Made by a program: the position numbers and the translations under genes. A stretch of DNA of 13,455 nucleotides from Rhodospirillales bacterium (GTDB lineage Bacteria; Pseudomonadota; Alphaproteobacteria; UBA9219). Within the stretch, counting starts at the first letter, position 1. Each line of letters begins with the position of its first letter. Below the pieces are notes generated by a model that worked only from the letters and a program-made list of their open reading frames with translations, was not told where the DNA came from and ran no database searches. Positions 7,150-13,455 of the stretch are shown one piece after another. The stretch lies in NCBI GenBank assembly GCA_015654915.1, contig JAATFY010000079.1:1-13455 (forward strand), read 5' to 3'.

Positions 7150-8465
7150 GCCGACGGTCGGGGGCAGGTTTCCGGCGGTTGGGAATGATCGGCGCTCTGG
7201 TTCTGACGCTCGTGACGGCGCCCCTGTACGCGCGCGACGCCGCTTTTATGGACCCCGGCGCATCGACCATCGGCGCCGGCGACGAGGCGATTAAAGTCGA
7301 TCCCAAGGGCGACATCGACACCGGCGAATCCGTTCTGAATGTGGCGCGGCGCACCACGCTTTTTTTCGTCAACCAAACCAATCTGCCGGTCAAGGTGGAA
7401 AAAGTCAGTGTCAACAGCGATGGTAACGTCGTCGCCGAAGTCAGCAACGACGATTGCTCGAAACAGGGCACGATTCCCGCGCTTAGCCGTTGCAGCGTCG
7501 AAATTTCCGTAACGCCTAACAGCCCTGGACCCTGGAGCGTCGAAGCCTTGCTCACGCATGACGGCACGGGCCGTATTGCCCGCGCCAAACTGACCGGCAA
7601 GACCTCCGGCTCAACAGCCGCCACCGAAAGAAAAGATACAGGCCTTGCGTTAAGCACGAAAGATATCGCGCCCGTTACTTTCGGCGATGTCGATGTGGGC
7701 TCGGGCAAGGCGGTGCGCTCGGCGCTCATGATCAACGACAGCCCCGATACGATTACGCTTTATTCCATCGATGTTATCGAAGCGAGCAATGGGCTGCAGC
7801 GCCTCGACCAGGGCTGTGCCGTCGATATGGAGTTGAAACCAGGCGAATCCTGCCCCGTTACATTGGTGTGGACGCCCACGGAACATGGCCAGATTTCGAC
7901 CGACCTCATCATCCGCCATAGTGGGCGCCTGGGTTTCGCGGTTGTCCCCATTCGCGGCAATGCCGTCGGCGGAACGGCGACGGCGAAAGACGCCGGATCT
8001 AAAAGCGATAGTGTAATAAGTTCGGCAATACCGCCACCGCCGGGGGCGCAAGAACTTGAAAGAGCAACCAGCGGAAAAATCGCGCCCGTTTCGGTCAACT
8101 CTCTGGGCGGCAGCCTGAGTTCCTCGTCAGGTGGCCCGTTGCGCCTGATCGGTACGGTGGGTAACCGCGCGGTTCTGTTGAAGCCCGACGGCACCACGGC
8201 CGTGGTCGATGTGAATGAAGAATTCAATGTAGATGACAAGAAAGCAAAAATTACATTTATCAGCGCTAAATCCGTCGACATTCTTCTTGATGGCAAGAAG
8301 AAGACATTGTCTCTGGAAGCCGCGCCGGAACTGACATTGAAGGCAAAAAATTCCAATAGAGACAGCGCCAGAGATGCGTCAAGTGCGTCATCCGCTGCCG
8401 CGCTTTTTGGCGCCTCCGATGCTACCGGGGGGATCGGATCGACGCTTTCGACGAGTACGAAATGA
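7146..8465 (+). CDS. Periplasmic protein: two Ig-like repeats fused to a PilP-like domain
   Basis: An exported 439-residue protein with a signal peptide at 1-29, likely cut after APLYA. Two Ig-like (choice-of-anchor D/ASH-type) repeats follow, at about 65-153 and 168-275. Both contain Cys-x11-Cys at matching points (C104/C116 and C224/C236) followed by V-x-[IV]-x-[VW]-[ST]-P, suggesting one disulfide per repeat. After a Ser/Pro-rich linker (276-328), residues 331-390 (LRLIGTVGNRAVLLKPDG, then TFISAKSVDILLDGKKKTL) resemble the small beta domain of PilP/GspC, which contacts the secretin N0 domain. The tail is Ser/Ala-rich. By position it should link the secretin to the inner-membrane complex. 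I know no standard gene name for this fusion; the PilP-like call is by pattern only. It overlaps both neighbours by 4 bases (ATGA). Confidence 0.7.
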   Translation: MSRRSGAGFRRLGMIGALVLTLVTAPLYARDAAFMDPGASTIGAGDEAIKVDPKGDIDTGESVLNVARRTTLFFVNQTNLPVKVEKVSVNSDGNVVAEVSNDDCSKQGTIPALSRCSVEISVTPNSPGPWSVEALLTHDGTGRIARAKLTGKTSGSTAATERKDTGLALSTKDIAPVTFGDVDVGSGKAVRSALMINDSPDTITLYSIDVIEASNGLQRLDQGCAVDMELKPGESCPVTLVWTPTEHGQISTDLIIRHSGRLGFAVVPIRGNAVGGTATAKDAGSKSDSVISSAIPPPPGAQELERATSGKIAPVSVNSLGGSLSSSSGGPLRLIGTVGNRAVLLKPDGTTAVVDVNEEFNVDDKKAKITFISAKSVDILLDGKKKTLSLEAAPELTLKAKNSNRDSARDASSASSAAALFGASDATGGIGSTLSTSTK

Positions 8466-10207
8466 ACGAGATTCTTTCCCCCGATGCCATCCAAAGCGAA
8501 TCCGAAGCGCTGAAAATCAAACCGCGCCATTATGAGCTTGCGCTTGCCGAGCAAGCCATGCGCCGCACCGGCGGACGTCATTTATCGATCGAAGACATCC
8601 TTCGCCGCAACGGATTCGCCGTCGATAACAAATCGCGCGCCAAAACCAAGGGCAGTTCGAAGGAAGACCTGACGATGCAATCCCTCCGGTTGTATGTGTC
8701 ATCAGCTAATCAGGCAGCCATGGGGCTTTGCCTTTTGGAAGTACGCGACGGCATTCTGCGCATTGCCGTCGGTGATCGTCTGGACGACGCGGATCTGGTT
8801 CGCATCACCGGCGCTCTGCAACGTGCCAATCATGAGGTATCCGGGGTTGAAGTCGAGCCGTGGGATCGCGCCGAACTTGCGCGTCTTATGCGTGAGCAAA
8901 GCGAAATGGCGGGTGAACGCCTTTTGCGTCTTCTGAACAGCCTGTCCAAAGATGCCGATGACGCCATGCTGGTTGAGCAGGCGGTGAGTGATATTCTCGC
9001 CGAAGCCCTGGAGAGCCGCACATCGGATATTCATCTGACCTTGCAGGAAGATGATACGCGCTGCTGGATCCGTTACCGCGTCGACGGCGATCTGGTCTAT
9101 AAGCACTTGTTGCCTCACCGCGTGATGGCGCCGATCGTGACGCGTATCAAAACCGACGCCAAGATGGACGCCGCCGACCGCCAGCATCCGCAGGACGGAC
9201 GTCTTTCGTTCGAATGGCAGGGCCGTATGATCGACTTCCGTGTCGCCGCGTTGCCGATTGCGCCGTCGGGCCAGAAACTGACCCTTCGGCTTCTTGTTCG
9301 CGAAAACCAGCGCAGCTTCGACGAATTGTTCATGCATGCGCCTATGGTCGCCGACCGCATCCGCAAAACCGTTCATGGCCATACCAAGGATGGCGGTTTG
9401 ATCGTCGTCAGCGGCCCGACCGGCTCCGGTAAATCGACGACGCTTTACGGCATCATTCAGGAAATCGACCGCGCCTCGCGCGCCGTTTATTCCGTCGAAG
9501 CGCCGGTGGAATATGATATGCCGCTGGTCGATCAGACGTCCGTCACGGATAATTCCGCCAACACGATTGCCGACATTATCCGCGCTCTTATGCGACATGA
9601 TCCCGACGTCATCATCGTCGGCGAAATGCGCGACAGCGACACGGTCGAAGCGGCCCTGCGCGCCACCGAATCCGGCCATTTGGTTATCACCACGGTTCAC
9701 TCGGTCGACGCCCTCCATACCCTTGACCGTATCGACGGCTTCCTGACATCGGCCTATCGCACCAGCGGTCTTTACATTCTGGGCCACGCGCTTATCGCCA
9801 GCCTATCGCAACGTCTGGTTAAAACGGTCTGCCCCGCCTGCCATAAATCCGACACCGCCATTCACGTCTTCGGCGAAGCGGAACGTTGCGGGGATATCGG
9901 CATTAATCCGGACGATAATGTTGCCCTCGCCAATCGGGAAGGCTGCGACCTTTGCAACCATACCGGCTTCCTCGGTCGAACCCTCGCGCTGGAAGCGATG
10001 TTCCCGCCGGAAGACCAAGCCAGCCGCCGCGCGATTACGGAAATGATGGTTTCCAACGTGACCTCGTCGGTCGTCGACGTGCCCGGCACGATTTACATGC
10101 CGCGCCGCGCTTCCATCGTCGATCTCATCCGCCGCAGCGCTATCGACGCGCATATGGGCGCGTCGCTGCTGATCGAAGAAGCGGCGACGCGGCAAGGCCG
10201 GGCGTAG
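8462..10207 (+). CDS. Type IV pilus/type II secretion assembly ATPase (GspE/PilB, R64 PilQ-like)
   Basis: The cytoplasmic motor that powers filament assembly by ATP hydrolysis at the platform protein. It is 581 residues. Positions ~71-150 fit the GspE/MshE N-terminal domain. RTSDIHL at 186-192 opens the catalytic half. The motifs are the Walker A GPTGSGKST (318-326), an acidic Asp-box region around EAPVEYDMP (346-354), the Walker B-like DVIIVGEMRD (382-391) with Glu388, and the His box TVHSVDA (411-417). Two CxxC pairs, C457/C460 and C495/C498, form the zinc knuckle of assembly ATPases, which retraction ATPases of the PilT type lack. It is therefore likely an extension motor, and no partner PilT is visible here. 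It begins within the ATGA of the preceding gene and ends 9 bases before the platform gene. Confidence 0.93.
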   Translation: MNEILSPDAIQSESEALKIKPRHYELALAEQAMRRTGGRHLSIEDILRRNGFAVDNKSRAKTKGSSKEDLTMQSLRLYVSSANQAAMGLCLLEVRDGILRIAVGDRLDDADLVRITGALQRANHEVSGVEVEPWDRAELARLMREQSEMAGERLLRLLNSLSKDADDAMLVEQAVSDILAEALESRTSDIHLTLQEDDTRCWIRYRVDGDLVYKHLLPHRVMAPIVTRIKTDAKMDAADRQHPQDGRLSFEWQGRMIDFRVAALPIAPSGQKLTLRLLVRENQRSFDELFMHAPMVADRIRKTVHGHTKDGGLIVVSGPTGSGKSTTLYGIIQEIDRASRAVYSVEAPVEYDMPLVDQTSVTDNSANTIADIIRALMRHDPDVIIVGEMRDSDTVEAALRATESGHLVITTVHSVDALHTLDRIDGFLTSAYRTSGLYILGHALIASLSQRLVKTVCPACHKSDTAIHVFGEAERCGDIGINPDDNVALANREGCDLCNHTGFLGRTLALEAMFPPEDQASRRAITEMMVSNVTSSVVDVPGTIYMPRRASIVDLIRRSAIDAHMGASLLIEEAATRQGRA

Positions 10208-10210
10208 GAG
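10206..10210 (+). promoter_or_regulatory. Ribosome-binding site of the platform gene
   Basis: AGGAG overlaps the TAG stop of the ATPase gene and sits 6 bases before ATG 10217, so the platform gene is probably translated in coupling with the ATPase. Confidence 0.7.
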
Positions 10211-10216
10211 TTCCGC

Positions 10217-11437
10217 ATGAAACTTTATCATGCCCGCTATGCTCAACCCCGCCCCGGCGGCGTCAACATCCTCGAGGAAGATTTTTATCTTCCGGATTCG
10301 CACGCCGTGCGCCGCCAGTTGCGCAACCGTGGATTCTGGCCGATCACTATCGAGGAACAGAAACCACCCCTCTTTGAATGGATGGATGTACGCACGCGCG
10401 TCTGGCAAATCCAGCTTTTACGGGCCTTGCGCTTTCAAAGCGCCACGGCGTCGGCGGGTACCGCGCTGCTGAACATCATCGAAGGCGAGCAGGATAGCCG
10501 CCGCCGCCTGGCGTTTCTGCCGACACGTACGGTGTTAAAAGGCGGCGGTTCGTTTTCTGACGCGCTGCGTGAATTGCGGCTGATGGACGCGGCGACGATG
10601 GCGATTATTACGGCTGGCGAGCGCGCGGGCGATCTCAAGGGCGTTATCCAGCATGCCATCGAACACACCGACGAGAAAGGCAAGCAGTACAAAACCGTGA
10701 TTGCGGCGCTTAGCTGGCTTTCTTTCGATATTCTCAACATCGTCGGCGCCGTTTGGGGCGCGCAATTCGGATTCATTCCCTATCTGAAAGGGCAGGGCGT
10801 CAAGAGCACCGATCCGGATGCGCTTGCCCGATTCGATCACGCCATCACGATCGCCTCGTGGATCAACGGTACGCTCCTTGTCATGATCACCGGCCTTATC
10901 CTGGGCGCCGGAATCCTTCTTATGCTGTATTGGGCCAACCGGCACCGCCCCGACCATTTTACGTCGAAAATGATGATGAAGGCGCCGATTTTTTCCAGTT
11001 ATCTTCGTAATGTGAGCATTCAGGACAGCTCCAAATTGATGGCGCGGCTTTTACGCGGCAAGGTTCCCCTGACGGAAGCTTTGACCATCATCATCGAAAG
11101 CCTGGTCGAGCCGGCCGCGCGTCTTTACTGGACGGAAAGCCGGGACAGGATTATGGCGGGTGTCGAGCCTTCGCGCGCCCTGTCGCGCTGGCCGCTGTTA
11201 AGGGCCGAACGCGACCAGATCATTACCGTCCAGTCGGTCGACCAGTTGGCCGAAGTCTATACCGCCATTGCCGATGAGCGTGGTTTGATGGCCAAAGCCG
11301 ACCAGCGCCGAATCACAAATTTAGGTGTTATAACCATGATGTTCTTTTTCGGCGCCACCGTCCTCACCATGATTTACCTTCTGATGATCCAGAACGAAAG
11401 CTTCCTCGACAGCCTGCATTCTTTGCGGAGCAACTGA
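10217..11437 (+). CDS. Inner-membrane platform protein (GspF/PilC family, R64 PilR-like)
   Basis: The platform protein sits in the inner membrane above the ATPase ring and is thought to turn its motion into pilin insertion. The 406 residues show the duplicated GspF layout. The first cytoplasmic helical domain is ~62-160 (ITAGERAGDLKGVIQHAIEH at 131-150 is the typical core). Membrane segments lie at ~166-189 and ~213-240. A second cytoplasmic domain is ~250-365 (LMARLLRGKVPLTEALTIII at 274-293), and a last membrane segment is ~369-391. The N-terminal 60 residues, before the first domain, carry MKLYHARYAQPRPGGVNILE, which fits the short N-terminal extension of type IV pilus platform proteins. 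Its TGA shares one base with the next ATG. Confidence 0.87.
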   Translation: MKLYHARYAQPRPGGVNILEEDFYLPDSHAVRRQLRNRGFWPITIEEQKPPLFEWMDVRTRVWQIQLLRALRFQSATASAGTALLNIIEGEQDSRRRLAFLPTRTVLKGGGSFSDALRELRLMDAATMAIITAGERAGDLKGVIQHAIEHTDEKGKQYKTVIAALSWLSFDILNIVGAVWGAQFGFIPYLKGQGVKSTDPDALARFDHAITIASWINGTLLVMITGLILGAGILLMLYWANRHRPDHFTSKMMMKAPIFSSYLRNVSIQDSSKLMARLLRGKVPLTEALTIIIESLVEPAARLYWTESRDRIMAGVEPSRALSRWPLLRAERDQIITVQSVDQLAEVYTAIADERGLMAKADQRRITNLGVITMMFFFGATVLTMIYLLMIQNESFLDSLHSLRSN

Positions 11438-12534
11438 TGGCTTTCGATTTTTCCAAATACACCAAGCGGATCGGCAGCGAGTTGGAAAAACTGGGACCGG
11501 TACTGGACAAACTGGGCTTTGATCCGTCCAAGTCTTCGGCGCGACCGGATGAGCCCGAAACGTCCAAATCCAGAAGCATTCTCGATTCCGCAAGTTCGAT
11601 GTCGAAAGTCCTGGTCGGCGCGCCCGGCATGATCGGGGAATATTATTTTCCGCCTGAATTGATCGGCGGCACCTGTCCGCGCGCCATCGGTGAGGAAGAG
11701 GACATCATCTGGAATGCGGCGGTTGAAGCTTGCGATACCGAGCGCGTTCACGTTGTCTGGCAATCCGTCGAAAATAAAGTCTGGTACATCGCCGTGCGTT
11801 CCAGCGAACTGGCATCCCATGCGAATACATGGTGTCCGTTCGCCGCGCTTCTGCCGGGCATGAAGGACGCCGTTCCGCCGCCGGTGTGTTACACGTATTA
11901 TGGTGATGAAACGGCCACCATGATGATGATAACGCCTGACGGCTTGCAGATTTATCGCAGTACGAATCTGGTGGTGCGCGCCAAGGCTGAACGCGCTGCG
12001 CGCGAACTGGGCGATGCGCCCGTTATCGAACTGGTGCCGGACAAAATCCTCCAACTGACGCCGGTTCCATGGTATTCCCTGTCTCTGTTCGAAGACCGCG
12101 CGCGCCGCATTTTGGCCACTACGGCTGTTTTTAGCGCCATTGTTTTGGCCGGCCTCGCGTTTCTGATCTGGATGTTCGCCAGCATGACCCTCCTTGCGAC
12201 ACGGCACGACATATCGGAAACGATGGCGCGGACGGAAGATAAGACCATGGCATTGATGAAAACCATCGAACAGCTTCGCGCCAGTCCCATGCGCGAACAG
12301 CTGGCGAAATTCGTAGACCTCAACGACGGACTTCTTGCCGTAAATGGGTTTCTCGAAGTGTACGAGCTCAAGAACGGCAAAACCCGTTGGCGCGCCGTTG
12401 TGCCCATCAACGTTACGGCCGACCGCATCAGCGCGCTCGGTGGAAGGAACATCGGGCCGGTCGATAAAGGTGTCGCCATCGGCAACGCTGCCGAGATCGA
12501 ATACGAAGCCGCCAATCCGGGGAAAAGAAAATGA
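11437..12534 (+). CDS. Bitopic inner-membrane pilus accessory protein, GspL/PilO2-like by layout
   Basis: Not recognised with certainty by sequence. The 365 residues have a cytoplasmic N-terminal part (~1-225), one membrane helix at ~228-253 (rich in Ala, Ile, Leu and Phe), a short coiled-coil-like stretch (~257-285) and a ~75-residue periplasmic end. The cytoplasmic part includes alternating strands (VHVVWQSVENKVWYIAVRSS at 104-123; TMMMITPDGLQIYR at 161-174). This is the plan of GspL, BfpC and the R64 pilin accessory protein PilO2, which connect the ATPase to the periplasmic ring. Its place between the platform gene and a GspM-like gene supports that role. GGAG 6 bases before the ATG is a good ribosome-binding site. 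It ends in an ATGA overlap with the next gene. Confidence 0.6.
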   Translation: MAFDFSKYTKRIGSELEKLGPVLDKLGFDPSKSSARPDEPETSKSRSILDSASSMSKVLVGAPGMIGEYYFPPELIGGTCPRAIGEEEDIIWNAAVEACDTERVHVVWQSVENKVWYIAVRSSELASHANTWCPFAALLPGMKDAVPPPVCYTYYGDETATMMMITPDGLQIYRSTNLVVRAKAERAARELGDAPVIELVPDKILQLTPVPWYSLSLFEDRARRILATTAVFSAIVLAGLAFLIWMFASMTLLATRHDISETMARTEDKTMALMKTIEQLRASPMREQLAKFVDLNDGLLAVNGFLEVYELKNGKTRWRAVVPINVTADRISALGGRNIGPVDKGVAIGNAAEIEYEAANPGKRK

Positions 12535-13049
12535 ATCTCAATTCATTCTTTCCGCTGAAATCCTTGTCCCCCAAAATGGTCGTCAAGGCTGTGCAGGCTT
12601 TTGATCGCGCCATGACGGTTGTTGTCGGCGTATGCTGGGGCGCCGCCATTCTGATGGTCGTGTTTGCCATCTACACCCTTACTCTTTCAGTTTCGGCGCG
12701 GCGCGTGTCCGATACGGCGCTTACGGCGGAACCCACCCTTCCTAAAATCGTGCGTAAGGTGGTTTCGGCCCACGAAACCCAGGCTATGATCGAACGGCTG
12801 CAAACGCACTATCCGGACATTCGTTTCGCCCTTGAAGGTGAACAAAACTTGGTGGTTTCGGCAATTGACGGATCCCGATTCCATGAATGGCTTGCCGCCT
12901 TAAGTTATGTCGATACGATAGCCCCGGAATTCCATTGGTCCCTGCATGACTTGTGTGTCGGGCAATGTAACGCTAACGAAATTATGCATGCTTCGCTTGT
13001 GGGAGAAAACATATCGTTTGAAGCGCCACAGTCGGAGGCAAAAAACTAG
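12531..13049 (+). CDS. Small bitopic inner-membrane protein, GspM/PilO-like by layout
   Basis: Not recognised with certainty. The 172 residues comprise a short cytoplasmic N-terminus, one membrane helix at ~28-52 and a ~115-residue periplasmic domain. The pattern there is helix (ETQAMIERLQTHY, 82-94), strand (IRFALEGEQNLVVSAIDG, 97-114), helix (FHEWLAALSYV, 117-127) and strands. That order resembles half of the ferredoxin-like fold of GspM and PilO, which pair with GspL/PilN-type proteins in the alignment subcomplex. C142 and C146 (LCVGQC) could form a periplasmic disulfide. ATGA overlap with the upstream gene and a purine-rich GGGGAAAAG upstream support the start. It is the last gene before the AT-rich spacer. 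Confidence 0.6.
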   Translation: MNLNSFFPLKSLSPKMVVKAVQAFDRAMTVVVGVCWGAAILMVVFAIYTLTLSVSARRVSDTALTAEPTLPKIVRKVVSAHETQAMIERLQTHYPDIRFALEGEQNLVVSAIDGSRFHEWLAALSYVDTIAPEFHWSLHDLCVGQCNANEIMHASLVGENISFEAPQSEAKN

Positions 13050-13073
13050 GTTTACGGGGTTTTGACAGGTTAT

Positions 13074-13102
13074 GCGTTGACTTTTAGGTCAAAGCAGATT
13101 TT
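13074..13102 (+). terminator. Weak terminator-like hairpin after the pilus operon
   Basis: GCGTTGAC (13074-13081) and GTCAAAGC (13088-13095) pair at 7 of 8 positions around the loop TTTTAG, 25 bases past the last stop codon, and are followed by AGATTTTA. The stem is AT-rich and the T-run short, so termination may be partial, with read-through into the gene at 13286. Confidence 0.35.
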
Positions 13103-13196
13103 ACTAGCTAAATCAGTCTCTTATTATTTTTCTGTCTTGGTTAACATTCACCGCATTCTTTAATTAATAAATTTATCATAAGATTGTGCCGGGTAT

Positions 13197-13218
13197 CTCA
13201 CGCTCTCAAGAGCGTGGG
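13197..13218 (+). other. GC-rich hairpin upstream of the pilin-like gene
   Basis: CTCACGCTC (13197-13205) and GAGCGTGGG (13210-13218) form a 9-bp stem with one G-U pair and a TCAA loop. It lies 67 bases before the start codon with no T-run after it, so it is more likely a leader or stability element than a terminator. Confidence 0.4.
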
Positions 13219-13270
13219 GTACATTGAACGAGAATGACGTCGAAGTTTGAGTAGCGCTAAAATATCTCTA

Positions 13271-13278
13271 AGGGGAGG
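13271..13278 (+). promoter_or_regulatory. Strong ribosome-binding site for the right-edge gene
   Basis: AGGGGAGG lies 7 bases before ATG 13286. It is the strongest Shine-Dalgarno-like match noted in the window and suggests a highly expressed product. Confidence 0.75.
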
Positions 13279-13285
13279 AAAGAGT

Positions 13286-13455
13286 ATGACAAGAATGGAA
13301 CGTCCAACGGGACAACGACCAGCATCGGACGCCGGTATCGCAATCGGGCCGATCCTTTTCATCATCGCCGTTCTGGCAATCCTGGCCGCGGCGATTGCCG
13401 CCGGCAGCGGCTCTTTCACGGCGGGCACGTCGACGGAAAGCAACAACACCAAGGC
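13286..13455 (+). CDS. Small single-helix membrane protein, possibly pilin-like, cut by the window edge
   Basis: The first 56 residues of a protein running off the right edge. A polar 16-residue start (MTRMERPTGQRPASDA) is followed by one hydrophobic helix at ~17-40 (GIAIGPILFIIAVLAILAAA) and then a polar Ser/Thr/Asn-rich stretch. A Gly17 just before the helix and a long leader would suit a type IVb prepilin, and the gene follows a pilus assembly operon behind a strong ribosome-binding site. However, position +5 after that Gly is Pro, not the Glu conserved in nearly all pilins, so it may be a pseudopilin, a minor component or an unrelated membrane protein. The overlapping minus-strand open frame is judged a shadow, because only the plus frame has a start signal. 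Confidence 0.6.
   Translation, partial: MTRMERPTGQRPASDAGIAIGPILFIIAVLAILAAAIAAGSGSFTAGTSTESNNTK

Larger units (their letters stand above)
13096..13285 (+). promoter_or_regulatory. AT-rich leader and presumed promoter region of the pilin-like gene
   Basis: Bases ~13096-13190 are far richer in A and T than the surrounding genes (for example TTAATTAATAAATTTATCAT at 13160-13179), as expected of a promoter. TATCAT at 13174 is a possible -10 box, but no good -35 lies at the right distance, so I do not call a specific promoter. The rest, to 13285, looks like an untranslated leader with one hairpin. No coding sequence is seen here on the plus strand. Confidence 0.45.

Noticed and set aside
8702..9787. 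A 361-codon minus-strand open frame opposite the ATPase gene
   Set aside because: It mirrors the most conserved part of the ATPase, and its own product matches no family I recognise.
13198..13452. An 84-codon minus-strand open frame at the right edge
   Set aside because: No ribosome-binding site. The plus-strand frame over the same bases has a strong Shine-Dalgarno and a sensible membrane helix.

Overview
The window looks like chromosomal DNA from an alphaproteobacterium. It is moderately GC-rich. It carries an hpnA-hpnC-hpnD-hpnE hopanoid/squalene cluster and an alphaproteobacterial-style class I ribonucleotide reductase beta chain, and its intergenic repeats are of a kind often scattered in such genomes. 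The lineage is inferred from gene content and cannot be fixed more closely from the sequence alone.

Layout. (1) 1-874, plus strand: 3' part of nrdB, cut by the left edge. (2) 897-1034: a small MITE-like intergenic element made of nested inverted repeats, sitting between convergent genes. (3) 1035-5222, minus strand: hpnA, hpnC, hpnD, hpnE in transcription order. HpnC, HpnD and HpnE together turn farnesyl diphosphate into squalene through presqualene diphosphate and hydroxysqualene; HpnA is the hopanoid-associated short-chain dehydrogenase/epimerase. A large G/C-rich palindrome (3195-3290) lies between hpnC and hpnD. The squalene-hopene cyclase is not in the window. (4) 5223-5391: divergent promoter region and the leader of the plus-strand operon. 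(5) 5392-13049, plus strand: six tightly packed genes, four of the five junctions overlapping (three ATGA, one TGATG), that encode a divergent type IVb pilus-like or type II secretion-like machine. They are a secretin lipoprotein, a periplasmic protein with two Ig-like repeats joined to a PilP-like domain, a GspE/PilB-type assembly ATPase, a GspF/PilC-type platform protein, a bitopic GspL/PilO2-like protein and a small bitopic GspM/PilO-like protein. (6) 13050-13285: an AT-rich spacer with two hairpins. (7) 13286 to the right edge: the start of a small protein with a strong ribosome-binding site and a single N-terminal hydrophobic helix, possibly the pilin or pseudopilin, but lacking the usual Glu5.

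How they work together. The hpn block supplies squalene for hopanoid membrane lipids. The pilus block has every structural layer expected of an envelope-spanning filament machine: outer-membrane channel, periplasmic connector, inner-membrane platform, cytoplasmic motor and alignment proteins. A prepilin peptidase, a retraction ATPase and an unmistakable pilin are not visible and would have to lie further right or elsewhere. The most unusual points are the Ig-repeat/PilP-like fusion, the gene order (differing from the R64 pil and bfp operons) and the atypical pilin-like product. I saw no tRNA, rRNA, CRISPR array, transposase or integrase. No gene-free stretch exceeds 300 bases.
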